A stretch of 64,000 nt of DNA from Bradyrhizobium japonicum USDA 6 (GTDB lineage: Bacteria; Pseudomonadota; Alphaproteobacteria; Rhizobiales; Xanthobacteraceae): positions 6,689,001 to 6,753,000 of the forward strand of contig NC_017249.1 in the NCBI RefSeq assembly GCF_000284375.1, in the 5' to 3' direction. The translations under genes and the position numbers were made by a program. The notes below the pieces were generated by a model. The model worked only from the letters and a program-made list of their open reading frames with translations. It did not search any database and was not told the DNA's origin. Below are positions 8,415-16,015 of this stretch, piece after piece (within the stretch, counting starts at the first letter, position 1; every line of letters starts with the position of its first letter).

Positions 8415-10157
8415 TCAGGCGGAGGCGCGGATGCGTTGCTTGTCGTAGAGGTCCTTCTCGTCGTCGGCGATCGGCACGACATAGGGCTCCACGGCGCGCT
8501 TCTCGCTGGTCATCTTGCCGTTCTGCTTGGAGAGCAGCGTGTGGCAGAACCAGTTCTCGTTGTCCTTCTCCGGGAAATCCGTGCGCCAGTGATAGAGGCC
8601 CCAGCGGCTCTCCTCGCGGTACAGCGAGGCGTGCACCGCCATGTCGGCGCAATCCATGATCGACTGCACTTCGAGCGCGCGAAGCAGCTCGTGTGCGTTG
8701 CGCGCGATCATGTGTTCCTGCATGTCCTGTCGCGTCTCGGCGAGGCGGCGCATGCCGAGCTCGTATTTGCGCGTGACTTTCGGCGGCTGGAGATAGTCGT
8801 TGACGAGGCGACGGGTCTTGTACTCGACCTGGTTCGGCGGAATGCCGTCTTCGCGTTTGGTCGGCGCCAGCACGCGGTCGCGCTCCAGCGCGACATCGGC
8901 CGCATCGAACTCCGCAAAGTCGTGGTTGTCGGCGAATTCCATGGCGTCGATGCCGGCGACCGAGCCGTTGGTAAAGGCGCCGAGCATGTAATTGTGCGGC
9001 ACGCTTGCCATGTCGCCGGCGGCATAGAGGCCGGGCACCGTCGTGCGCGCATTGTCATCGACAAATACGCCGGAGGCGCTGTGGCCGGAGCAGAACCCGA
9101 TCTCGGAGATGTGCATCTCGATCGACTCGCTGCGGTAATCGACCCCGCGCCCCTGCTGAAACAGGCCGCGCGTGGGACGCTCGACCTTGTGCAGCGTGGA
9201 TTCGATCTCCGAGATGGTGTCGGGATGGAGATGCTTGAGCTGGAGGAACACCGGGCCCTTGCCTGACAGCAGCTCGTTGTAGAATTCCAGCATCATCTGG
9301 CCGGACCAGTAGTCGCACTCGATGAAGCGTGATCCCTCGTTGTTGGCGGTGAAGGCGCCGAAGGGACCGGCGACATAGGCGCAAGCCGGGCCATTATAGT
9401 CCTTGATCAGCGGATTGATCTGGTAGCATTCGAGGTTCGCCAGCGCTGCACCGGCGTGATACGCCATGGCATAGCCGTCGCCGGAATTGGCGGCGTTCTC
9501 GTAGGTGCCGAACATGTAGCCGGAGGTCGGAAGGCCGAGGCGGCCGGCGGCGCCCATGCAGAGGATCACGGCCTTGGCCTTGATGACGAGGATCTCTGCC
9601 GTGCGCGTGTTGACGGAGATCGCGCCGGCGATGCGGCCGTCGGACGATTTGAGCAGCCGCGTCGCCATGTAGCGGTTGGAGATCAGGATGCGGGCGCGGC
9701 GAAGCTGGCGATAGAGCGCCTTCTTGACGGTCTCGCCGTTCGGCATCGGAAGGACGTAGGTGCCGATATGGTGCACCTTCTTGACGGCGTAGTCGCCGTT
9801 CTCGTTCTTCAGGAAGCGGATGCCGAAACTGTCGAGCTCTTCGATGATCTTGTAGCAATTTTGCGCGTATTTATAGACCGCCTTCTGATCGACGATGCCG
9901 TCGTTCGCGATGGTGATTTCCTTGGTGTACTGCTCCGGGGTCGCATAGCCGGGAATGACGGCGTTGTTGAGCCCGTCCATGCCCATCGAGATCGCGCCGG
10001 AGCGCTTGACGTTGGCCTTTTCGAGCAGGACGACATTGGCCTTCGGGTTCTTCAGCTTCGCCTTCAGCGCCGCCATCGGACCGGCCGTGCCGCCGCCGAT
10101 CACCAGCACATCGCAGGAAACCTCCGAAAGTCCGTCGACGATCTCATCTAGTGCCAT
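8415..10157 (-). CDS. AprA-like / fumarate-reductase superfamily FAD flavoprotein
   Basis: A 580-residue flavoprotein of the succinate dehydrogenase/fumarate reductase/AprA superfamily. It has the N-terminal dinucleotide fold VLVIGGGTAGPMAALKA (residues about 17-33), the ERSG-like VKRSGAISMGMDGLN, the GHSASG region that aligns with the AprA substrate-site His, and the FAD-closing GLYAAGDMAS. The C-terminal helices (HELLRALEV, REESRWGLYHWRTDFPE) match the AprA layout better than SdhA. The AprA position FRFKDGYGP reads LIKDYNGP here, so a substrate-site Arg appears absent (alignment from memory). Generic names call it a fumarate reductase flavoprotein; its substrate is unknown. A CAACTAATTG motif lies 68 bases upstream. 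Confidence 0.85.
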   Translation of the reverse strand: MALDEIVDGLSEVSCDVLVIGGGTAGPMAALKAKLKNPKANVVLLEKANVKRSGAISMGMDGLNNAVIPGYATPEQYTKEITIANDGIVDQKAVYKYAQNCYKIIEELDSFGIRFLKNENGDYAVKKVHHIGTYVLPMPNGETVKKALYRQLRRARILISNRYMATRLLKSSDGRIAGAISVNTRTAEILVIKAKAVILCMGAAGRLGLPTSGYMFGTYENAANSGDGYAMAYHAGAALANLECYQINPLIKDYNGPACAYVAGPFGAFTANNEGSRFIECDYWSGQMMLEFYNELLSGKGPVFLQLKHLHPDTISEIESTLHKVERPTRGLFQQGRGVDYRSESIEMHISEIGFCSGHSASGVFVDDNARTTVPGLYAAGDMASVPHNYMLGAFTNGSVAGIDAMEFADNHDFAEFDAADVALERDRVLAPTKREDGIPPNQVEYKTRRLVNDYLQPPKVTRKYELGMRRLAETRQDMQEHMIARNAHELLRALEVQSIMDCADMAVHASLYREESRWGLYHWRTDFPEKDNENWFCHTLLSKQNGKMTSEKRAVEPYVVPIADDEKDLYDKQRIRASA

Positions 10158-10225
10158 CGCTTGCTCCTGGTTCGCCGGTCCGGCGCCTTCGCATCAGATT
10201 TGTTCAGGTGGTCGTCCGACGATAG

Positions 10226-10235
10226 CAATTAGTTG
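10226..10235 (-). promoter_or_regulatory. CAACTAATTG motif, copy 1 (before flavoprotein)
   Basis: On the minus strand it reads CAACTAATTG, 68 bases upstream of the flavoprotein start. Three close relatives (11110-11119, 11175-11184, 12591-12600) precede other transcription units of the same cluster. It is partly palindromic (CAA-N4-TTG). Binding by the Crp/Fnr regulator at 11748 is inferred. Confidence 0.55.
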
Positions 10236-10257
10236 TCGCCGGGACGCGATTTGCGGC

Positions 10258-11031
10258 TCAGCGCTCGACGAAGGCCTTTTCAATGACGAAATGGCCGGGC
10301 TGGCTGTGATTGCCCTCGACAAAGCCGCGCGCGGAAAACATCGCGGGCAGTTCCTCGAGCATCGCCGGGCTGCCGCACAGCATGATGCGATCGGTCTCGA
10401 TATCGAGGCCGGGTTGCCCGATGTCGTCGAACAGTTGGTTGGAGCCGATCAGGTCGGTGATGCGACCGCGGTTTTTGAACGGCTCGCGGGTCACGGTCGG
10501 GTAGTAGACGAGCTTGTCGCGGATCAGCGGACCAAAGAATTCGTGATTGCGCAGGCCGTCGACGAGGTGCTCGCCATAAGCGAGTTCCGAAACCTGGCGG
10601 CAGCCATGGGCAAGTACGATGGTCTCGTAATTCTCATAGACGTCGGGGTCCTTGATCAGGCTGGCGAAGGGCGCGAGGCCGGTGCCGGTCGAAAGCAGCA
10701 GCAGGCGTTTGCCCGGGATGAGGTTGCCGGTGATCAGCGTGCCCGTCGCCTTGCGGCCGACCAGGATGATGTCGCCCTCCCGGATCTTCTGGAGGCGCGA
10801 GGTCAGCGGGCCGTCCGGCACCTTGATCGAGAAGAATTCGAGCGCCTCCTCGTGATTGGCGCTCGCCATGCTGTAGGCCCGCATCAACGGCTTGCCCTCG
10901 ACTTCCAGCCCGATCATCGCGAACTGGCCGTTCTGGAAACGGAAGCCCGGATCGCGCGTCGCCGTGAAGCTGAACAGGGAGTCGGTCCAGTGCCGGACTG
11001 ACAAAACCGTTTCCTTCTGAAATGCGCTCAT
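10258..11031 (-). CDS. fpr: Ferredoxin--NADP reductase
   Basis: A 257-residue cytosolic flavoenzyme that moves electrons between NADP(H) and ferredoxin or flavodoxin. It has the FAD-binding RAYSMAS at residues about 54-60, the NADP-loop LLLLSTGTGLAPFASLIKDP near residue 105, CGSPAMLEEL near 213, and the proteobacterial Fpr-type C-terminus EKAFVER. Length and motifs match subclass I bacterial Fpr. It is 100 bases downstream of the flavoprotein start region on the same strand but has its own ACTAAT-type motif 78 bases upstream. It probably supplies or removes electrons for the AprBA-like pair through the adjacent ferredoxin; that link is inferred. Confidence 0.92.
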   Translation of the reverse strand: MSAFQKETVLSVRHWTDSLFSFTATRDPGFRFQNGQFAMIGLEVEGKPLMRAYSMASANHEEALEFFSIKVPDGPLTSRLQKIREGDIILVGRKATGTLITGNLIPGKRLLLLSTGTGLAPFASLIKDPDVYENYETIVLAHGCRQVSELAYGEHLVDGLRNHEFFGPLIRDKLVYYPTVTREPFKNRGRITDLIGSNQLFDDIGQPGLDIETDRIMLCGSPAMLEELPAMFSARGFVEGNHSQPGHFVIEKAFVER

Positions 11032-11109
11032 GGTCTCTCCTCAGCCATCGTTGGCGCACAAGGTTTCGGAGAGAGCAGAGTCCGGCAATTCGGAAGTGAA
11101 ATTCCCGGT

Positions 11110-11119
11110 CGATTAGTTT
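11110..11119 (-). promoter_or_regulatory. AAACTAATCG motif, copy 2 (before fpr)
   Basis: The minus strand reads AAACTAATCG, 78 bases upstream of the fpr start. It shares ACTAATCGAC with the copy at 12591. It is the weakest of the four copies at its first base. Confidence 0.5.
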
Positions 11120-11174
11120 CACATTTGGTGGGCGGTGACTGAAGAGGAGGCAGACGGCCACGCGTCCGCGCTGG

Positions 11175-11184
11175 CAATTAGTTG
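11175..11184 (-). promoter_or_regulatory. CAACTAATTG motif, copy 3 (before DUF971 gene)
   Basis: The site is a symmetric GCAA-CTAA-TTGC, 48 bases upstream of the DUF971 start. It sits 56 bases from copy 2 in the divergent fpr/DUF971 promoter region. The plus strand also resembles a sigma-54 promoter (TGGCAA, TTGCT), but the spacing is one base short. Confidence 0.5.
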
Positions 11185-11232
11185 CTATTCGTGCGCGTCC
11201 GCGCCGACATAGAAGGAAGCTGGAGGTTCGTC

Positions 11233-11535
11233 ATGACCATGACCTTGGTGGCGCCGACTGTGGCCGACTATGAAGCCAGCGCCGATCTCGCGACGCTCGT
11301 CATCCGCACCACACGGGACGATGCGGTCGGAATCACTGCCGAGCAGCTCCGCCTCTCCTGTAAATGCGCCCATTGCACACGCGCCCGCTTCGACGATCGC
11401 TTCCCCGAACGCTTTCCCGGCATCGCCATCACCGAGATCGGCGATCTCGGCTATGGGCTGAACATCTCGTTTTCGGATGGGCACAACAGGGGGATTTACC
11501 CGAAGCCGTATCTGCTGAGCTTGGCGGGGCGCTAG
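11233..11535 (+). CDS. DUF971 (gamma-butyrobetaine hydroxylase N-terminal-like) protein
   Basis: A 100-residue single-domain DUF971 protein. The family fold is shown by LRLSCKCAHC (residues about 37-46), followed by ITEIGDLGYGLNISFSDGHNRGIYPKPYL near the end. DUF971 occurs alone, fused to ApbC/Mrp Fe-S scaffold ATPases, or as the N-terminal Zn domain of gamma-butyrobetaine hydroxylase. Here the CxCxxC cysteines are kept. Placement between the redox genes and the Crp/Fnr gene suggests a role in metal or Fe-S handling for the cluster (inferred). The ATG at 11233 has an upstream GGAGG and starts the conserved region sensibly. Confidence 0.85.
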   Translation: MTMTLVAPTVADYEASADLATLVIRTTRDDAVGITAEQLRLSCKCAHCTRARFDDRFPERFPGIAITEIGDLGYGLNISFSDGHNRGIYPKPYLLSLAGR

Positions 11536-11551
11536 GCTCCGCAAACTCCGC

Positions 11552-11652
11552 CGTCATTCCCCGCGAAGGCGGGGAATCCAGTACGCAGCGCCCCCTCCGT
11601 ATCCCATTGACGTCTCTGGAATACTGGATCGCCCGCCTTCGCGGGCGGTGAC
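11552..11652. repeat. Dispersed palindromic repeat of CGTCATTCCCCGC type
   Basis: Begins CGTCATTCCCCGCGAAGGCG and ends GCCTTCGCGGGCGGTGAC, with inner complementary segments. This is a second family of intergenic palindromes, related in outline to the copy at 52279-52385. It separates the DUF971 and Crp/Fnr genes. Confidence 0.75.
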
Positions 11653-11694
11653 ACCGATGTGAGCGGCAGCGGCGTGCTACAAGCGCCCCCCATC

Positions 11695-11709
11695 TGGCAC
11701 GGACATTGC
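11695..11709 (+). promoter_or_regulatory. Sigma-54 (-24/-12) promoter of the Crp/Fnr gene
   Basis: TGGCACGGACATTGC matches the RpoN consensus (TGGCACG-N4-TTGC) at every defined base, with exactly ten bases between the GG and GC elements, and is followed by T. The predicted start lies near 11721, giving a leader of about 27 bases to the ATG at 11748. It is the only perfect match noticed in the window's intergenic regions. The activator is unknown. Confidence 0.75.
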
Positions 11710-11747
11710 TCCTCTTTAGAACGATTTGAACGTTCCGGAGGCAGACG

Positions 11748-12521
11748 ATGTTGCAGGCCGCCAATGTGGTTCGCGGGACGGTTCCCGCAACGGTCCGGCC
11801 GGCCGGCAGCTCGTCGCTGCTGCTCACCGAGAACCAGCAATGGATCGGCGGACCGCCGCCGCTGATGGACAAGCTGTCACCGCGCGAGCGGGAGCTGGTG
11901 CTGAAGCAGGGCCGGCGAAAGGTGCTCAACCGCGGCCAGACGCTGTTCAGCCAGGGCGGCAAGCATGACGGTATCTGGCTGATCGAGAGCGGCCGCATCC
12001 GCGTGTTCTACACCTCGCCGCTCGGACGCGAGATCACCCTGGCCTATTGGCACGTCGGCAATTTCGTCGGCGGGCCCGAAGTGTTCGAGGGCACCGTGCA
12101 TCAATGGTCCGGCGTCGCATCCAGCAATTGCAGCGTCGTGCACCTGCCCGGAAAGGAGCTGCGGTCGCTTGCCGCAGAGATCCCCAACCTCGCCATCGGC
12201 CTCATTGAAGGCCTCACCTTCAAGGGCAAATGCTATTCGGCGCTGGCGCAGATGCTGGGAACACGCTCGATCACCCAGCGCCTCGCGCATCTTCTGCTGC
12301 ATCTGGTCGAACTCTACGGCGTCGAGGATGCCGACGGCCGGGTGATCGCGGCGGCCTTCACTCATGCCGACATCGCCCACATGGTCGGCGCGACCAGGCA
12401 ATGGGTCACGATCAGCCTGAAACGGATGCAGGAGAAGGGAATCGTCGTCACCAAGCGCTCGCAGATCGTGGTGTGCCGGGCCGACGCTTTGGAGGAGATG
12501 CGCGGCCAGAGCGGCGACTAG
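11748..12521 (+). CDS. Crp/Fnr family transcriptional regulator
   Basis: A 257-residue regulator. A cyclic-nucleotide-binding-type beta barrel spans residues about 50-150 (VLNRGQTLFSQGGKHDGIWLIESGRIRVFY), then a dimer helix, then a Crp-type winged helix near residues 200-240 (THADIAHMVGATRQWVTISLKRMQEKGIV). No Fnr-type N-terminal cysteine cluster is visible, and the arginine-serine cAMP phosphate site is not evident, so the signal is unknown. A GGAGG lies 5-9 bases before the ATG. It lies inside the redox/transport cluster, is transcribed from a sigma-54 promoter, and is the obvious candidate to bind the ACTAAT motifs. Confidence 0.9.
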   Translation: MLQAANVVRGTVPATVRPAGSSSLLLTENQQWIGGPPPLMDKLSPRERELVLKQGRRKVLNRGQTLFSQGGKHDGIWLIESGRIRVFYTSPLGREITLAYWHVGNFVGGPEVFEGTVHQWSGVASSNCSVVHLPGKELRSLAAEIPNLAIGLIEGLTFKGKCYSALAQMLGTRSITQRLAHLLLHLVELYGVEDADGRVIAAAFTHADIAHMVGATRQWVTISLKRMQEKGIVVTKRSQIVVCRADALEEMRGQSGD

Positions 12522-12590
12522 GGTCGATGCACAGGCAAGCGGCTTTATAGTGCAGGACTGCCCAAGGAGTATGCAATCAGCTTTTCCCGG

Positions 12591-12600
12591 CAACTAATCG
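12591..12600 (+). promoter_or_regulatory. CAACTAATCG motif, copy 4 (before ABC transporter operon)
   Basis: The plus strand reads CAACTAATCG, 86 bases upstream of the binding-protein ATG at 12687, in the same orientation relative to its gene as copies 1 and 2. It extends as CAACTAATCGAC, matching copy 2 over eleven of twelve bases. Confidence 0.55.
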
Positions 12601-12686
12601 ACTGCGGCGGTCACTCCGGATTTGCCCTGCCCGCGGCCTCACCCAATCATGGCAACCACAGCACATCCAACCGAATGAGGATGAGA

Positions 12687-14108
12687 ATGGTCCGCCATCT
12701 TCCCACGCTCTCGATCGCGATGTCGGTGACCTCGCTGGCGCTACTCTTGGCGCAGCCGGCCTTGGCGGAAACCGTCACGCTCGGCATTGGAACGCAGGAC
12801 ACCACGACCAACACGGTGACCGCCGGCGTCGTCATCCGGCAGCTGCATCTCCTCGAGAAATATCTGCCGAAGGACGGCAAATACGCCAACATCAAGTTCG
12901 AGCTGGAGTGGCAGAATTTCACCTCCGGCCCGCCCGTCACCAACGCGATGATGGCGAACAAGCTGCAGATCGGCATGATGGGCGACTATCCGCTGATCGT
13001 GAACGGCTTCACCTTCGAGAGCAATCCGGAGAGCAAGAGCCGCCTGATCGGCGTGGCCGCCTACAGCCTGTCCGGCTCCGGCAACGGGCTCGTCGTCCAC
13101 AAGGACTCGCCCTATTACGATCTCGCCGATCTCAAGGGCAAGCTCGTCAGCGTGCCGTTCGGCTCGGCCGCCCACGGCATGGTGCTGAAGGCGATGCAGG
13201 ACCGCGGTTACGCCTCCGACTTCTTCCAGCTCGTCAGCCAGAGCCCCGAGGTCGGTTCGACCAATCTGCAGGAGAAGAAGATCGACGCGCACGCCGACTT
13301 CGTCCCCTTCGCCGAGCTGCTGCCCTTCCGCGGCTTCGCGCGAAAAATCTTTGACGGTGTCGAGACCAATCTGCCGACCTTCCACGGCATCGTGGTCCGC
13401 ACCGACTTCGCCGAAAAATACCCTGAGGTCGTCGTTGCCTACTTCAAGGCGCTGATCGCCGCCAACCAGTGGCTGCGCGACGATCCCAAGCTCGGCGCCG
13501 AAAAGATCCAGGAGTGGACCGGCATCAACAAGGAAGTCGTCTATATCTTCCTCGGTCCCAGCGGCAACATGACCACCGATCCCACGGTGAAGCCGGCGCT
13601 GATCGATGCAGCCGCGACCGACGTCAAGGTGCTGCAGAATCTCGGCCGCATGAAGGAGTTCGATCCGAAGAAGTGGGTGGATGATTCCTACATCCGCAAG
13701 GCCTATGCCGAGATGAAGCTCGACTATGACGCCCAGCTTGCGAGCACCAGGAATTACGAGATCACGGGCGAAGATTCCTTCTGCAAGAAGCCGATCACCG
13801 ACCCGCGCAAGGCCGGCGAGGTCTGGGTCGACGATGCCGGCATCCTGCCGTTTGCGTCCGCAGCGTGCACATTAGGGGCCTATGCCGACTACAAGGCCAA
13901 AGGCAAGAAGATCAACGTCGCCTACGTCTTCGACACCACGCGCGGAATCAAGCTGTTCGCCGACCAGGCCTTCTTCGCGGTCGGCAACGGTGAGGTCGCG
14001 CCGTTCCTGCTGAAGAAGGACGCGGAAGCCCATGCCGCCAAGATCAATGGCAAGGTGCTCGGCTTCGACGACGCGGTGAAGGCGGCGGTCGGCGGAGGCA
14101 AGACGTGA
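12687..14108 (+). CDS. SsuA/NMT1-type ABC substrate-binding protein fused to a NosL-like domain
   Basis: A 473-residue exported protein with a signal peptide to about residue 27 (SLALLLAQPALAE). Residues about 30-330 match nitrate/sulfonate/taurine binding proteins (NMT1/SsuA): ANKLQIGMMGDYPLIVNG, DLKGKLVSVPFGSAAHGM, YPEVVVAYFKALIAANQW. Residues about 379-470 resemble NosL, a periplasmic copper-binding lipoprotein domain: VAYVFDTTRGIKLFADQAFFAVGNG, then FLLKKDAEAHAAKINGKVLGFDDA. The NosL Cys-Gly-Met metal motif is not evident. Typical SsuA-like proteins are about 320 residues, so the extra domain is unusual. Starts at 12675 and 12681 are also possible; 12687 has AGGA five bases upstream. The stop overlaps the permease start. 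Confidence 0.85.
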   Translation: MVRHLPTLSIAMSVTSLALLLAQPALAETVTLGIGTQDTTTNTVTAGVVIRQLHLLEKYLPKDGKYANIKFELEWQNFTSGPPVTNAMMANKLQIGMMGDYPLIVNGFTFESNPESKSRLIGVAAYSLSGSGNGLVVHKDSPYYDLADLKGKLVSVPFGSAAHGMVLKAMQDRGYASDFFQLVSQSPEVGSTNLQEKKIDAHADFVPFAELLPFRGFARKIFDGVETNLPTFHGIVVRTDFAEKYPEVVVAYFKALIAANQWLRDDPKLGAEKIQEWTGINKEVVYIFLGPSGNMTTDPTVKPALIDAAATDVKVLQNLGRMKEFDPKKWVDDSYIRKAYAEMKLDYDAQLASTRNYEITGEDSFCKKPITDPRKAGEVWVDDAGILPFASAACTLGAYADYKAKGKKINVAYVFDTTRGIKLFADQAFFAVGNGEVAPFLLKKDAEAHAAKINGKVLGFDDAVKAAVGGGKT

Positions 14109-15016
14109 GCAGTCCCGCCCTCGTCAGACATCCCGAGGACAGCATGCCGGCAGCAACAGCAATCGCCGAGGCGGGCCCCGTGCCCGCCCCTTCCCCGCCC
14201 GCGACACCGCCTTCGTTCGGCACGCTCGCGCTGCGCTGGTACCGGCTCAATCGGGCGGGGCTACGCGCGACGGCGATCGGCATCATATCTCTGCTCGCCT
14301 TCCTGCTGGTGTGGCACCTGCTCACGACCTATCGCGTCGTGTTCTTCGTGCGCTTCACCAACGTGCCCTCGCCGCTCGCGGTCTATGCGAGCTTCACCAA
14401 GGCGATCCACGATCCCAAATTCCTGCTGCACATCCTCTTGAGCTGCCGGCGCATCCTGTTCGGCTTCTCGCTCGCGGCGGTGGTCGGCGTACCGCTCGGC
14501 CTGATCATGGGCCGCTTCAAGCTGGTGCATGAAATCATCTTCCCGGTGGCGGAGGTACTGCGGCCGATCCCGGCAATCGCCTGGGTGCCGATGGCGATCA
14601 TGCTTTGGCCGACCAACGAGCAGAGCATCGTCTTCATCACCTTCCTCGGCGCGTTCTTCCCGATCCTGGTCAACACGCTGCATGGCATGTCGCTGGTCGA
14701 TCCCGTGCTGGTGCGCGCCGCGCAATGTCTCGGCGCGCGAGAACGGTCGATCTTCCGCGAGGTGTATTTTCCAGCTTCGATGCCGCACATCTTCACCGGC
14801 CTCACCGTCGGCATGGGCGTGGCCTGGGTGTCGCTGATCGCCGCCGAGATGATCTCGGGTCAATACGGCATCGGCTATTTCACCTGGGAGGCCTATTCCC
14901 TTGTCCAGTATGCCGACATCGCGCTCGGCATGATCGCGATCGGCGTGCTTGGCCTTGGATCGAGCCTGCTTATCAGGGGCGCCGGGCAGTTGGTGATGCC
15001 GTGGAGGCTAAAATGA
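14105..15016 (+). CDS. ABC transporter permease, SsuC/TauC type
   Basis: A 303-residue inner-membrane permease of the BPD_transp_1 family. After a Pro/Ala-rich cytoplasmic tail (residues 1-45) come about six membrane helices. The EAA loop reads AAQCLGARERSIFREVYFPASMPHIFTGLTVGMG near residues 200-235, as in sulfonate, taurine and nitrate permeases. The GTG start overlaps the binding-protein stop (GTGA) and the stop overlaps the ATPase start (ATGA), so all three are translated together. The substrate class (sulfonate, nitrate or similar small anion) is a family inference only. Confidence 0.9.
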   Translation: MSSPALVRHPEDSMPAATAIAEAGPVPAPSPPATPPSFGTLALRWYRLNRAGLRATAIGIISLLAFLLVWHLLTTYRVVFFVRFTNVPSPLAVYASFTKAIHDPKFLLHILLSCRRILFGFSLAAVVGVPLGLIMGRFKLVHEIIFPVAEVLRPIPAIAWVPMAIMLWPTNEQSIVFITFLGAFFPILVNTLHGMSLVDPVLVRAAQCLGARERSIFREVYFPASMPHIFTGLTVGMGVAWVSLIAAEMISGQYGIGYFTWEAYSLVQYADIALGMIAIGVLGLGSSLLIRGAGQLVMPWRLK

Positions 15017-15885
15017 ACGAAATCCTGACCAAAGCACCGCAGGGCCATATCGAGGTCAGGAATTTCTCCCTCAGCTATGAGAGCATCGATGGACCGGTGC
15101 AGGCCGTCACCGATACGCAGATTCATGTGAAGCCCGGCGAGTTCGTCTCGATTGTCGGCCCCTCCGGCTGCGGAAAGTCGACGCTGCTCAATGCCGTTGC
15201 CGGCTTCCTCAAGCCGACCACCGGTGTAGTCACCGTCGACGGCGAGCGGGTCAACGGCCCCAGCGCCGAGCGCGGCATGGTGTTTCAGCAATATTCGCTG
15301 TTTCCGTGGAAGACGGTGCGGGAGAACGTCGAGTTCGGCCTGAAGATGCGCGGCATGCCGCGCTCCCAGCGCGAGCGCGCGGCGCGCACGCTGCTCGGGC
15401 TCGCGGGGCTCGAGGCCTTCGAAAAGCATTATCCGGAAAAACTCTCCGGCGGCATGAAGCAGCGCGTCGGCATCGTCCGCGCGCTCGCCACGGGCCCGAA
15501 GGTGCTGCTGCTGGACGAGCCCTTCGGCGCGCTCGACGCGCAGACGCGCGTGATCATGCAGCAGATCCTCACCAACATGTGGCAACGGCTGAAGATCTCG
15601 GTGCTGTTCGTCACCCACGACATCGACGAAGCCATTTTCCTCTCCGACCGCGTCTACTGCATGACGGCCCGCCCCGGCTCGATCAAGGCGGAAATCCCGA
15701 TCCCGCTGGAGCGGCCGCGGCAGCAATCGATGATGATGTCGTCGGAGTTTTTGGCGCTCCGCCGCGGGCTGATGTCGCTGATCCGCGAGGAGAGCCTGAA
15801 GGCGATGGGCGGCGAGATCAGCGACATGGGCATGCAAGGGCTGAACATCGAGCTGCATGGGCATTCGCTGGCGGATGTGATTTAG
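15013..15885 (+). CDS. ABC transporter ATPase, SsuB/TauB type
   Basis: A 290-residue single-domain ATPase. Walker A GPSGCGKST lies at about residues 50-58, the Q-loop in MVFQQYSLFPWKTV, signature LSGGMKQRVGI near 149, Walker B VLLLDEPFGALD near 170, and the switch histidine in LFVTHDIDEA. Length and the MVFQ and PWKT features match SsuB/TauB/NrtD proteins. It completes the importer begun at 12687. The ATG at 15013 overlaps the permease stop; a longer in-frame upstream opening overlaps the permease and is not real. Confidence 0.92.
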   Translation: MNEILTKAPQGHIEVRNFSLSYESIDGPVQAVTDTQIHVKPGEFVSIVGPSGCGKSTLLNAVAGFLKPTTGVVTVDGERVNGPSAERGMVFQQYSLFPWKTVRENVEFGLKMRGMPRSQRERAARTLLGLAGLEAFEKHYPEKLSGGMKQRVGIVRALATGPKVLLLDEPFGALDAQTRVIMQQILTNMWQRLKISVLFVTHDIDEAIFLSDRVYCMTARPGSIKAEIPIPLERPRQQSMMMSSEFLALRRGLMSLIREESLKAMGGEISDMGMQGLNIELHGHSLADVI

Positions 15886-15907
15886 GCGTTGCCGAGAGAC
15901 GCGATCT

Positions 15908-16001
15908 CGTAGGGTGGGCAAAGCGGAGCGTGCCCACCAATCTTGTACATGTGCCGAATTGAATGGTGGGCACGGCGCTTCGCGCCTTTGCCCACCCTAC
16001 G
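15908..16001. repeat. Dispersed palindrome CGTAGGGTGGGCAAAG...CTTTGCCCACCCTACG
   Basis: Outer arms of 16 bases are exact reverse complements, with a second inner pair (GTGCCCACCA / TGGTGGGCAC). It lies between the convergent ATPase and YeiH genes, where the long stem may also block read-through. This is a third repeat family in the window. Confidence 0.8.
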
Positions 16002-16015
16002 GCAGTTTCGCTTAA

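Noticed and set aside
8415..10157. Calling the flavoprotein a true succinate dehydrogenase or adenylylsulfate reductase subunit
   Set aside because: No SdhB/C/D genes are present, the ferredoxin lacks the AprB tail, no sulfate adenylyltransferase is nearby, and a substrate-site Arg of AprA seems absent.
11172..11186. Second sigma-54-like promoter (TGGCAA-N4-TTGCT) before the DUF971 gene
   Set aside because: Spacing between GG and GC is nine, not ten, bases, and the sequence is better explained as a copy of the ACTAAT motif.
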